DNA from: Adiantum capillus-veneris
Taxonomy: Eukaryota > Streptophyta > Polypodiopsida > Polypodiales > Pteridaceae
Direction: 5' to 3'
NCBI GenBank assembly: GCA_014529385.2
Contig: CM043969.1
Span: 67,218,676 to 67,282,675, forward strand
Length of the DNA: 64,000 nt
The position numbers and the translations under genes were made by a program. This document shows, in pieces, positions 33,667 through 44,580 of this stretch (its first letter is position 1; every line of letters begins with the position of its first letter). Under the pieces are notes generated by a model, which saw only the letters and a program-made list of their open reading frames with translations, did no database searches and was not told where the DNA came from.

Positions 33667-34090
33667 GATACCGCTTCCCATCAACACTCTGGAAATAGAT
33701 AACCGACAATGGGAATTACCTAAAGATGCAGTTTCAATAGATGATGAGTGGTTAGACGGAATGGACCTGCACATCAAAGTACAGCTCAACAATCATAGCA
33801 CCAACGCTTTGGTCGACACAGGAGCTAGAGTAAATGCAGTCAGTTATTCCACGTACAAGAAGCCAACAAGTCAAGCATTGACAGTAGGAATAGCGACAAT
33901 CAAATGATGCAACAAGAACCGAACCCCAACATTGGGAGTAGTCAACTTGAATGTGATAGTACATGGATGTTCATGTCCTCATTAGTTTGTGTGCTTACCA
34001 GATGAACACATGAATGAGACGATGATTCTTGTAATTCCCTGGATACGGACATAGAAAGTAGTACCAGATTGGGATACAAATCAGCTAAAG
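33667..34090 (+). pseudogene. B retropepsin-like protease located after integrase
   Basis: ALVDTGARVNAVSY at about 33804-33845 is a textbook retroviral-type aspartic protease active site, preceded by MDLHIKVQLNN (a typical first strand). It is followed about 60 residues later by ETMILVIPWIRT, in the place of the ILGxxWL motif. Stops at 33664, 33906, 33981 and 34051 break it. The expected place for this enzyme is between gag and RT. Here it follows the integrase and its charged linker. Element D has the same order with nearly the same spacing from the integrase GDxVL motif (about 454 versus 434 bases). Confidence 0.75.
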
Positions 34091-34636
34091 CTATCACCTA
34101 AAGATGGGCAACTCATTGTTCCAATTGCACCAAGCAAGGAGGAATGGAAAGGAGGCAATCATCAGACCAAACCACGAAGTAATCAATCTTCTCCATCCCC
34201 TCGACAAGCAAATGCTACAAGTAGCATGCAAGGAGTCAGGAAAATTTGGGTACCAAAAGCACAACTTAAGGATAAGCCGATTCAAATCTGGGTGCCTAAA
34301 ACTTCACCGACAAAATAAAAGAAGATGCCAAGGGCAAAAACACAGAGACGAGCACCTCCGAGCAAGGAACCTAACATGAAATTGGTTTGGAAGAAAAAGG
34401 AGCACTTATCTTCTCCACAAACCGTAAAACCAATCAAGCAATGGCGAGTTAAGTCTCAAAGGACTCCACCACACCATATAGCAACAAGCAAACCAATTTA
34501 CCAATGGCGAGAAAAAGCTCGACAACAGTCAAAAGTGCTACCAATCAATGTGCTGAAGCATCCTGATGGTACAATCAAACAAAGAGCACACAAGCTACAA
34601 AATTTGCTCTTTGGAAGACATCAGCAGCAAACCTGA
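34091..34636 (+). pseudogene. B W-V-P-K repeat tail
   Basis: A basic, Lys/Gln/Pro-rich tail with two exact IWVPK motifs (about 34245 and 34288) and related LVWKKK, IKQWRVK and IYQWREK motifs. Spacing suggests degenerate tandem units of 10-30 residues. It could bind nucleic acid in the place of a nucleocapsid. It is split over two frames. Element D has a matching tail. Confidence 0.5.
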
Positions 34637-36197
34637 CATCAGAAACCCTTGAGTTAATTACTCAAGACCCAAATCTTGCATAGCATAGTGGTTTGAATTG
34701 CTTTGATCTTCAAATCATGATAGAGACAACCACGGCTATGCATAGACACGATTGTTCAACCCATGCACACAGTCGTCCCAGAGTACGCCATCTAGGAGGG
34801 GTGGAAGGGCACTAAGTCCTAAGTATTTAAGGGCAATGTTTGAAGAAGGAGGAAAAAGTTCGATGTTAACATGTGATTTTTTGCAAAATAATGCCCTTGT
34901 AATTCATCATCAAGGAAAAATTCACTGATAATATTCTCCCGATGAGTGTAAATAGTGTATATACTATCAAAAAATCATTAAAAAAAAGTTCTTTTTGGAT
35001 ATTTTTCATCATTTTTATTGATAAGGAGACTTAAAAATAGGAAAATCTAGCAAAAAATAATAAAGCTATGTTTTTCAATGGATTTTCTTAATTTTCACTT
35101 TACTTTTTTAGAGCATTTTGTTATTTTCTTTGATTTTTTTAATAAACGGGTCAAAATTAACAATAAATAGCAAGGAAGCTCAGATGGAAAAAACGGAAGA
35201 CATGATGGTGATCAGAAAGACAAGGCAGATAAGCACAAAAATTTTCAATGAAACCAGAAGATGGAAGCGGGAAGCATAAATTAGGCGACTAGGCCTACTT
35301 TTACAAAATTCTTGCAGAACGAGCTACAAGAATCCGATCAAGGAAATTTTTGAGTCTAACATAGATTTCACGGCCTAGTAGGACTAACGGGAGAATTTGG
35401 GAAAATTGGTTCGGGAAGTTCGGGTATAGATATCCAAGGCAGGCTAAAACCACCTCATTTTCACTTGCGGCCTTTGCAGAGAGAGCTTTCAATCTCTACA
35501 GTTGCCCGTTTTCAGTGCCGTCTCACACGAGACATGAGGGGTACGTTCTTTACTCGTCAATGATCCATTTTGTACGGCCGGTAGCTAGTCTAACCCCCTA
35601 GAAAAACCCTAGAAATCGAGCAGTGCATGAAGACCTACCACCAAAAATTGACCATGGCCTGTCAACTCGACCAAATCAGATAGGATTTGAACTGCAGCAT
35701 GCCCTAACATAATAGAACCTTTCTATATCATCAATTGACCATTCGGCAGGGGTCGAGGGGGTCCCCATTAGAAAAGCTAGGTTTTTGGCAGATGCCAGAA
35801 ATTCGATATGACTCCACAGAAAGCTTGCCTAGGAGGTTCATATACAATGTATATGATTGGTTTAGTGAAATCAATCAAGCAAAGCCCTCGAAAACCACAA
35901 AACGGCTCGAAGGCTACAAATGTCAAATTCGACATACTGGGTCAAATTGACTCCAAATGAGCCAGAATTGGATGAGTTGCTTCACGACTATGTTGCGGAC
36001 AAATCCAAAGCCTCAAAGTTGACTAACCAACTCAAAAGGCAGTGTAGTCACAGAAAACGGTGATTTGAGAGTTGACAAAGCACAAAGTGATGCCGGCATG
36101 ACCAAACTTGACCACATTCAATTTAGAACTTGTTTTAGGTGTATAGAATGTGTTTAGGTCAAAATTTGTAAGTTTTGAGAAAAAAGTGTCACTATTG
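34637..36197. other. Non-coding spacer after B pol
   Basis: No ORF is supported. A purine-rich AGGAGGGGTGGAAGGG at 34793-34808 looks like a polypurine tract, but no LTR-like sequence matching 40541 on follows it. AT-rich sequence at 34860-35160 and mixed sequence to 36197 carry no clear repeat. Confidence 0.5.
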
Positions 36198-36984
36198 TAA
36201 ATAATCGCGATTATTTGCTTTTGCACTATTTTTGCTTGGAAATTGTATCATCGCCTTACCTATTATTTGTACACACCGATTACATGCCAAAAATCAAGTA
36301 TGAGCCAAAATGAGCACCTATAACTTGGAAAATTGCCAGAAAACGCAAAGAAATCTTTGCAAGCCAATTATTGGGTTATGGACAACATTTCTTGATCCAA
36401 ATCACCTCATATCTCATACACAGGGTCTATACAATGCCTAGAACCAATTTGTACCAAAAAATGTTGATTTTGGTAGAAAAGTTAATAATTGCGATTATTT
36501 ATTTTTTAGCCAAATTGGGGGAGTTTTGATAATTTGCCATCACACATTCAAAGTACATGATGTGTTAAGCCCACTAGCCAAGTTTGAACCAATTTGGAGC
36601 TCAAAATCTCAAATTTCCACTATATCTACTTTTTCAGAGACTTAAAGCCAAAATCTGGTACCATTTTCACCCTATGCATCCAAATGAGCCCATATTTCAC
36701 TCAGAGTATGTATTTGGTATATACTTCAAGCTTGTGATTCCAAGTTTCCAAAATGTTGAAAAAAATAGTTAGCTATAAATAATCGCGATTATTTACTTTG
36801 GTTGCAAAAGTTTGTTTGGACTTTATAGTTTTGTTCCTTGCATGTTTTTATGCATCTATGCTTGTTCAAAAATTGATTTGAAAAAAATTGGACCAAAATT
36901 ATTATCATTTTAGACTCAAGGACATTTCAAAGAAGAATCCAACAAATCTGTTAACTTTGACACTCTATTCACTGAATAGGAGCC
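36198..36984 (+). repeat. Second palindrome-led leader, ahead of the downstream ORF
   Basis: Palindromic units start at 36198, 36481 and 36776, again about 290 bp apart, as in the leader at 28007-28604. The inter-palindrome sequence is also related (for example AAGCCCACTAGCCAAGTTTG against AAGCCCACAAACCAAATTTG). The same control or packaging region therefore precedes both the pol block and the next ORF. Confidence 0.7.
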
Positions 36985-38064
36985 ATGAAAGCAGTAGAGA
37001 GGGCCAAGAAGAAGCTCAACCAGAAAGAAAAGTTGCAGGAACTGCCCACATACCAATTGGATCCAGATTCAGTCAAAGCTACCAAGGCTTCATATCTTTC
37101 AAAAGAACAGCTAGAAGAGCATCACACCACAGTGTTCACCAGCAAATTCAAGAGTGAGGAGGGACATCAGGTAGGGTTGCAACTCCTACCCAAAGAATTA
37201 TATGATGTTGCCGTGAAGTCTGAGACCAAAGAAGCCAACCTCAGGCTAGGACTCATAGACTTTTATGAACAGGAGCCATGTGGTGTGGATTTTCAAAAAG
37301 CTTACGAGCTTTTATCCACGATTAAAGAAGATGGAACTATCCAAATTTTTGACACGCAGGGAAATAAAGTCAAAGTGGTAATAACCAAAGAAATAGTGGC
37401 AGAAGCGCTCAGACTGCCCACAGAAGGAATGACAATGAGGGAAAGGGACAGGAAAATGGGAGGTACTTTAACCAAACAAACCTCCGCAGCCACCTTTGTA
37501 GATTTAATTCACAAGCAAGTGGAAGAACCAGCCAGGTTATACCACCAGCATTTCCATTTCTTGGCTAAAAGGCCACCAAGGTATACCATGCCAAATCATG
37601 CGATTGCCACCACTTTCATGCAAGTCCTCAAGTCAACAACCAGGCAACCGGTGCACCCAGCTCAATACGTCTTGACCACTCTGAAAGGTACAAAGAAAGA
37701 AGGAAAGGTCACTTACCTAGGTGCACCAGAGGTCTTGACAAGGATTGCGTACCATGCCATCGGCATGGCCGACAACCTTGCCCCAGACCAAAACACGTGG
37801 ATACTAGCATCACAACCATCTCCTCGAGCTACAAGATCAGCCAAGAGATCCTACATATCTAATGAAGAGTCAGCTGAAAGCTCGCGGGAAAGACACTGCA
37901 GCGACATCTCAGATAATGAGGAGAAGAGAGCACGAAGAGAGGAGATGAAGAGAAAAGACGTGGCCGCACACCAAGAAGAGCCCATGCAAAATCAAGCATG
38001 CTATGAAAGAGAAAAACATGCCTACCAGCACATCCAACAAGCACAAGGAAAGGTCCCAAAATAA
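36985..38064 (+). CDS. Unknown ORF downstream of B pol, N-terminal domain
   Basis: A 359-residue open frame from ATG. Residues 1-280 look folded. The stretch VVITKEIVAEALRLPTEG recalls a motif in plant transposon-encoded accessory or gag-like proteins (the putative plant transposon protein families), though I cannot confirm this. The last 80 residues are charged and rich in E, K and R. A TAA at 38062-38064 precedes further in-frame sequence, so the original protein was longer. It has no zinc knuckle, protease or polymerase motif, and a leader repeat immediately upstream. Gag, an extra accessory protein, or a second element's ORF are all possible. Confidence 0.55.
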   Translation: MKAVERAKKKLNQKEKLQELPTYQLDPDSVKATKASYLSKEQLEEHHTTVFTSKFKSEEGHQVGLQLLPKELYDVAVKSETKEANLRLGLIDFYEQEPCGVDFQKAYELLSTIKEDGTIQIFDTQGNKVKVVITKEIVAEALRLPTEGMTMRERDRKMGGTLTKQTSAATFVDLIHKQVEEPARLYHQHFHFLAKRPPRYTMPNHAIATTFMQVLKSTTRQPVHPAQYVLTTLKGTKKEGKVTYLGAPEVLTRIAYHAIGMADNLAPDQNTWILASQPSPRATRSAKRSYISNEESAESSRERHCSDISDNEEKRARREEMKRKDVAAHQEEPMQNQACYEREKHAYQHIQQAQGKVPK

Positions 38065-39520
38065 TGGGTGTCTAGTGGACTTAAGGGCCCAAGGACAAAG
38101 CATCACACGAGAAAAGAGGCTGAAGATCAAATAATATCTTTAGAAAAAATGTATCAAGAATCAGAAGCCCTGAAGTTGAAAGAAGCCCAAGAAGATGCAA
38201 GGAAAGCAAAAGAGACGGAGGACCAGAGACGAGTCGAGGAAACGGCAAGGGAAGAGGCACAATAAGACCAAGGTCACGAGTCTCCTTGACCCACGTCACC
38301 GCCTACGGAACATCAAGATAATCCTATGCCGAGCCCACCACCATCACCTGCAGGTAAAGACACCACAAAGGAGCCAACTAAAGAAGCAGAAGAATCTACA
38401 CAAGAGGCTACTGCTACAAAGAGAAAGAAGTTGAGCCTGAACAAGAGACAGCATCTGAAGCTACACAGGAGACTGAACAACAAGAAACCACTACACAAGA
38501 GCAACAACCAAAGAAAGAACCCAAGCCAGAAAAGGACACAACAAAGTATGAGCCAGCACCCTCTACCGCAGCACAGCAAGAGAAGGCCGAGACACAACCC
38601 TCTACCTCCACGCAAAAAGAACAGCTGCAGCCTCAAGGGCAAGAAGAACCAGCCGCCACAACGCAGTTGAGAGAGACACAAGAGACTACCGAGACATCTG
38701 GGCAGCTAGCAAGAAATGGCGATTGGAAATCGAATGATGAAGTAATCCTGCAATTCTATGAATATGCAAGGCAAATGCAGGATATGAGGGAAAGACTCCG
38801 ATCAGTAGCACTTGGTTGTAGCACAAAGGCCAAAGAGTTAGTGATGGTGATTGACGCTCTCCAAGGAGAGTTAGCAGACAAAATGAACGTCATCATCGAT
38901 CTTCATAGGCAAGTGCAAAAAGTGAAAATTGAAGCTGAACAACATCAGCTAGCAAGAGATAGACAGCAAAAGGAGATGGAAGAGTTAGGTGACTTGCTTA
39001 CAAAGTTTTCAGATGCTTGTAAAGCCAAGGATGAACAGCTAACAGAAGTTACAAATGAACTTCTGAACACAACCCTGTAAGCTCAAAAAATTCAAGTGCA
39101 ATTGGATGTCACCAACACTTCTTTACAATATTCAGAACAAAGAATAAATGATCAGGAAATTTTCTTACGGCAAATATGAGAGAATCAGCCGTAGCCTCGA
39201 TCAAAGGGACAGATGAAGTGTACAAAGCATTAGAGAAAAATAACAAGGACCTCGAGCTGGAACTAAAGTTAGAGCAATCTCAGTGCAGGGACCTGGCCTT
39301 GATGCGGGTCCAAAGTGAAGAAGAGTTGTTAAAAGAAATAGCCGAGCTTAAAAGGGTTAACCAACTGTTGAGAGAAGGAAAGCCGAAAACGCAAGAAGAG
39401 GCAGGCACTTCAGAGCATCCTCAAATAGATATACCCTCAATGTCATTTGCAGAACTAGAGACACAATCCACAGTAGAGCTAAGTGGTGAGGAGGATTTTT
39501 AGGTAAACAATACAGATGAA
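38065..39520 (+). pseudogene. Unknown ORF, low-complexity and coiled-coil part
   Basis: It continues the frame after the 38062 stop: a Glu/Lys helix (38080-38262), a Pro/Ser patch (38320-38370), then after a frameshift near 38420 a Glu/Gln/Thr-rich stretch. A long predicted coiled coil follows (about 38730-39130, heptad-like RERLRSV ... EMEELGDLLTKF). A second frame change near 39170 leads to another coiled-coil block (LELELKLEQSQ ... IAELKRVNQLL) and an acidic end (GEEDF, stop at about 39500). Coiled coils suit an oligomeric structural protein such as a particle component. Confidence 0.5.
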
Positions 39521-40477
39521 GACACAGTGCCCATGGTTCAGCTCTCAAAAGCTGAAGAAGATGCACTGAAAGAAAAGATCACACAAGAAGTAGATGAGCA
39601 GTGGAAGGTAGCGATGGATTGGGAGTTGAGAGTTCTTCATTCCGTCAACGTTACACAACTCAGTCCCAATCAGATCAATATGCAATGGCATCGGCAATCC
39701 CTGCCATACCCTCTGATAAAAGTAATCACTACAGGTAAAAGAAAGGCTGTATGCAGACATGCAAATAGATGGCGCAGATCAAGACCACCCCAAGTGGAGG
39801 CTGAGCTGGTTGAACAAGAATCCAACGTATTTGATTCTGTTCACAAGAGCACCTGTAGTGCTACAAAAAGATCCCACTTTCTGTATTGTACCAAGAGTAA
39901 GGACTTGGTAAGCGCATGAGGCACTAACAAAGAAGCGGCCAACCTGGCTGAACTACCCAAGATTTCCAGCTCCAGAAAAGGGATCGGACATAGAGGAATA
40001 CATCGTGAAAATCCTAACGGGCGCCATGTCTTTCTTCAAAAGTCTATCGGATATCTCATGTACAATGTTATATAAAATATGCCGAATGCTGCTCACCTGT
40101 ATTGAAGTTTTTCATGAGCCAGAGCAAGCAAGCGCCCCATGGATCTCTTTCCTGGAGGGAAATAAAGGTTTGTGCTATGGTCTCAGTGGCCAACCTTCCG
40201 AAGAAGTCTTGTATGGCTTCTACACCAGATGCATATTTCTACCTTCACACAATATGCTAACGTTCAAGGAAGCGTTCTACACAGGATTTTTCACTTGGCG
40301 AATGAAGATATTTGCGCCAGTGAGATCAGCAACCTCACATCCAGGTTTGTAGGCTACTCAGCGGTGGAGCTGAAAAACAGAGTAACCATGCAGTTTCTGC
40401 AAGTTTCAGATAAAGAAAGGAAAATCAGATACCAAAAGGCACTGAATGCGCTTAAAGACCGCCTCGCCAGCCGCTAG
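39521..40477 (+). pseudogene. Unknown ORF, C-terminal domain
   Basis: At least two frame changes. Readable parts include MVQLSKAEEDALKEKITQEV, then WRLSWLNKNPTYLILF, RPTWLNYPRFPAPEKG and SFFKSLSDISCTMLYKI. The end is RFVGYSAVELKNRVTM to DRLASR, with a TAG at 40475. The content of W, Y and F suggests a folded domain, but I recognise no family. It ends 50 bases before a polypurine tract. Confidence 0.45.
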
Positions 40478-40525
40478 CCCGAAGACTACTTCAGCCCATA
40501 AAGCTGTGTCAAGGGATGACACAGG

Positions 40526-40540
40526 CGAGGAGGGGGGGAA
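40526..40540 (+). promoter_or_regulatory. Polypurine tract of B
   Basis: GCGAGGAGGGGGGGAA directly before TGTTAGCAGC, a standard tract-to-LTR junction. Confidence 0.75.
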
Positions 40541-40945
40541 TGTTAGCAGCAAACTAACACGGATACCATTTTTTGGAGTTCTTATTGTAGAACACTTATT
40601 ATTTTGATAAATCGGGAATATTGTAACTCTTATTTTCTTGGCTAAACTATGTAATTAATGAGCTAAGTCTACAAGCTTCCAGATTGTACCATCCTGTCAT
40701 TACCCATCTTTGGTAGAACTCCTAGATTATTAGTTTTGACCACCAAAAACCTTGGCTAAGGTATAAAAGCTAATTTTTGTATATTATTTTCAAGTTTTGG
40801 ATAATGAAATACAAAGCTTGAGCTAACGACGCTCACTCCTCTCCTTCTTGTGCTTCCTACTCCCTCCCCTATTGTCACATTGCAGTCACGTTTGTTGCAT
40901 TGCAACGCAGGTAAGAGCTCTACGCATTGACGTAAGCAGTTCACA
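40541..40945 (+). mobile_element. LTR of the B family
   Basis: It starts TGTTAGCAGCAAACTAACA (with an inverted TGTTAG/CTAACA) after the polypurine tract and has a TATA box GGTATAAAAGC at 40758. A likely end is GTTCACA at 40945, 15 bases before a primer-like sequence, so length is about 405 bp. No partner LTR was seen in the window, which leaves the end uncertain. Confidence 0.6.
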
Positions 40946-40960
40946 ATAATTCGTAGCTTT

Positions 40961-40981
40961 TTGGCGTTGCTGACCCGCGGC
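40961..40981 (+). promoter_or_regulatory. Possible primer binding site after the B LTR
   Basis: TTTTTGGCGTTGCTGACCC recalls the TGGCGCCGTTGCC primer site (Asp-tRNA type) known from Athila-like elements but is degenerate. If real, this LTR also served as the 5' LTR of a following copy. The leader beyond it contains one degenerate copy of the B palindrome near 41106. Confidence 0.35.
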
Positions 40982-43900
40982 CTAATTTCATCATAATTAG
41001 AAATTTACACTTTCAAATCAAAAAATAAGCATAGGCGGGGTATTGGGGCATCATTGCTAAGCATTTAGATGCATTAAGGGTCAAAAATGGCTAGGTGAAA
41101 AATCCACTGCTGTTAATAATCACGATTTTGGAACTTGACCGAAAGTGGGATTTGAGACCATAAGCACGTGTGCTTATGTCATAAATGTGTCCTAGAAGTT
41201 TTGTTACGTTTGGATGTCATTTGATGCTGTAACGGATGTGATTTTTTTTCCGATGAGCGATTGGCTTTTGGTGATTTCAGTCACTTGAGTGTAGTTTGAG
41301 TTAGATGCGAGTTGTTAGTTGTTTTTCGAGAGATTGACAGCCTCTTGTAGCCTCTATGCACTAGTCGAGTCAGCTTCGTCCCATGGATTGACAATTTAAT
41401 CGTGGTTCTCGCTAATACTGTAATAAAATAGGATAGTGAGGTTAGACATGCGTCCCACATGATTACACGGACACTTTTATGTTTTGTTAAGTGACCATTT
41501 TCTTTGAATTATGTCAAGAGTTTCAAAATGGATTTTGAGGTGCTATCTATCTAGAAAGTTGTCTCATGAGCTGAAAAAAACTTGACATTTTTTTGGAATA
41601 TCAATTCCATCTTTAACCTTGTCCTTGCACAACATTTCACAACCTAAACTGTGTGAAAAAACGGGTCCTGTTTTTGGCTTTTGTCAACTTTTTGCAACTA
41701 TACCACTCTAGAATTCATGTTTGTGAGGTCTATAATGCTAGAGAACTATCTTTAGTAGTCCTCAACATGTCCTAATGCTTCTAGGGAGAAATAAATGTTA
41801 AAGTTGTAAGTTATGACCAAATTACAAAAAATGTCAAATCCTATTTTTTAGCCAATTTTAGCTCTTCTATGATTTTTTGGTGGCTTTCATGATATCCAAA
41901 TGTAGTTTTTATTTTCTATGTCCCATATTGTAACATAAAGCTAATATTCCTTGAGTTTTTGGGCACATAATACCCTATTTTTCATAGTACAAAACGATGG
42001 TTGGTTTTTTCTATTATAGAAGAAAACAAAACATTCTAGTATATCAAGTATAGCTTTTTCAATATTGCTAGTTTCTTGTGACAACTATATGCATTTTGTA
42101 GGTAGTAACCATATCTAGTCATAAGGATCAAATTTGGCTAGATATTCAATAGTTTGTATGGGATTCTACAACTCATAATGTTGAACCTAGTTTTTTCATG
42201 TTTGGTGTATTTAGCACTTCATCTTTGTCCCCAAGATTCCCCTTGGTAAGAGATGTATTAGTCTTTTGACATGCTCCATGGCTCCTTATGAACCTAAAGG
42301 ACAATATGAAACTAAGAAAACATGCATATATTATTTGTATTCAGCGTGGCTATAGAAACTTTGATGATAGGTTTGCAGAATGGTAAAAATTCAAATTTTT
42401 TGTACCTATTTCTTTTGGAAAAACAAAAAATAGTGAGTGAGAAGCAATCATATGTTCTGATCACCAACCCATTGAAGTTAACAAGGGAATTTATCTCAAG
42501 TCCTACAAAAATCCCTAATCTTATTTTTATACAAAAAATCGTAAGAAATGACTGTTTTGATGAAAATGTACTGGTCCATCAACTTTGGAGGCTTGGTGTG
42601 ACCAAAAGATGAGAAATTTTACAAGTCTCTTATTTTTTCCATGTGTACTAGGCCTTGAACTATAACTTCATGAAAGGATTTTACAAAATGAGTGGATCTA
42701 CTATGGTTTGGGAGGTTTTTTTCAAAACCCTGAAAGGACACTTTTATGTCGTGTTAGGTTACCAACCTAGTGTTAATTCTCATTGGTGGATATATTGATT
42801 AATGATGATACACTATAAAATACAAAATCCCCCACAAAATTACTAGTTTCAAAGTTACTTTATGGCTTCACTTTATTAAAAAATACTATCTCCATGCCTG
42901 GTACACAAAATGCAAAACACATCCATAAATATTCTTTATTTTCAACACAAAAAATTAATGTGGAGTGATTCTCTGCAAAAAATTTTGTTATAAATTACAT
43001 ACAGCAATCATCTGAAACCCACCAAAATAATACAGTAATTGTCCCTTGTATCACTATAACATGTGGGGGTTTAATTGAGTGTAGCCTCCGACGCTGAAAG
43101 CGATTTTTTATAAAAAATTTCAGTGTCGGTATTTGCATCGATATTATCGTCTCAATATGAACGTCGCTATAATCGTCGCTATTGACGTCATTAAATAGGG
43201 ACACTAATACTGACGATTATAGCGACGCTAAGATGGAAGATAATAGTGACGTAAATACCAATTTCATGCTAATTTATCCATTCCTAATTTGTTCTCGAAT
43301 TCAAAGACTCTATTTTTCAAAAATAAAAAAGATTAATCAAAACAAGGAAAATTTGCAAGAAGTGGCTTAAAGGTCATTTGGGCGGAAGTAGCTCAACTGC
43401 AAGATGGGTGAGGGTTTAGGAGTCCGGATAGCTCTTAACAAGAATTAAAAAACTAAACTTAATCTACTTGTGGCCTTGGGATCTAACACCCAACCCACGC
43501 ACCTTTTTTTCCTTGATTTTGCAATCAAAAGGGAGCAAAAATGTAACCCTTTTACCAAGCGAATGACACACTAGCATAGGAGAACAGTTCCCTGATAGCG
43601 GCACCATTGGTTGGGCCTCTAGCGGATAGTGGCATTCACACAACTCTTACTCTACTCTTGAAGTGAAGATGTCAATGCGAGGAGCATGACCCAGCTAGCT
43701 CACGGAGTATTCCTTGATTTTTGTCAAGGCAAGGGTGTCCCTATCTTAGCTTAAGGGGGGCTTAATCAACCATTTTTTACATGATTAACGTGACTACTCA
43801 AATGACTTTAGCAATAAGGATGCTAGCTCATTCACTTTTTATTCCCCATTCTTCTCTATCTTATGAATACAAAGCAAGAAGGTTACATGGTAAATGACTA

Positions 43901-43989
43901 AATAGCTACCCTTCACAAGCTACTCTAATCCCATGCTCTCAATGCCCATACTAATCAATGCTTGAGTTATGATAATCCCACTTAGCAAG
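40982..43989. other. Non-coding AT-rich region, possible decayed leader
   Basis: No ORF is supported over 3 kb. A hairpin element is embedded at 43127-43256 and a degenerate palindrome lies near 41106. The rest looks like old, unspecific intergenic or leader sequence. Confidence 0.45.
43127..43256. repeat. Hairpin (MITE or CACTA-end like) repeat
   Basis: Arms of about 60 bp face each other. CGTCGCTATAATCGTC (about 43152-43167) is exactly complementary to GACGATTATAGCGACG (about 43214-43229), with GGTATTTnC ends outside. Repeated GCGACG-type motifs are common in ends of plant CACTA elements; no terminal CACTA was seen. Confidence 0.55.
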
Positions 43990-44275
43990 TGTTAACCACC
44001 GACGTCCACTTCTAGTAGTCATGGTCCGGGCTTGTCGATCCAATAGGAAAAGGGTAAGAGTGATCGCCGATCAGAGGCACACTCTAACTGGAATATTCAA
44101 GGGCTAGTTGGCTAAGCATGGGCGCCCAAGTCTGAATGGGTGAGCTCATATAAAAGTCACCTAAACCTAAAAATCACTCATTCTCTCATTTGTGCAATTG
44201 AAGAGTGATCTTGCTCCATCTCCATCTTCTTCTTCATCTCTTTGTGTGTGTGTGTGTGTGTGTGTGTGTATGCGC

Positions 44276-44314
<39 letters not shown>

Positions 44315-44557
44315 TGTGTGTATGATCGAGCATTGTGATAGCACGGCGGCGGCGAGGCGGTTAAGTGCGACAGGGCGGTAGCTCCTTCTTCTTCACGACG
44401 AGGAATCCTCCACGAAGGCGAGTGTAGGGCGGTGCGTGACACACCCTGGCTCTCTTGAGCTTGCAAGATTAGCCTGGTTGTGTGCTTGCAGCCATTTGTG
44501 GCTCATACACAGTGTACGACAAGTCCCTTGCTTTGACACATGTGACAGATGCGCACA
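43990..44557 (+). repeat. 5' LTR of D
   Basis: 568 bp ending GCGCACA. It has a TATA box (CATATAAAAG near 44149), a TG tract and a GA tract (about 44244-44315). Compared with the 3' LTR a roughly 50-bp segment (44172-44227) is in opposite orientation. Confidence 0.75.
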
Positions 44558-44580
44558 TTTTTTGCGTTGTTTCTGGGGAA
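44558..44580 (+). promoter_or_regulatory. Probable primer binding site of D
   Basis: TTTTTTGCGTTGTTTCTGGGGA follows the LTR end. It recalls an Asp-tRNA type primer site (TGGCGCCGTTGCCGGGGA) with several mismatches. Confidence 0.4.

Noticed and set aside
28007-36795. CRISPR-like array from the evenly spaced palindromes
   Set aside because: The spacing is about 290 bp, intervening sequences are related to each other, and the context is a plant retrotransposon.
38313-38681. A Leu/Cys-rich minus-strand protein
   Set aside because: It is the complement of the Glu/Gln/Thr-rich segment of the plus-strand ORF.
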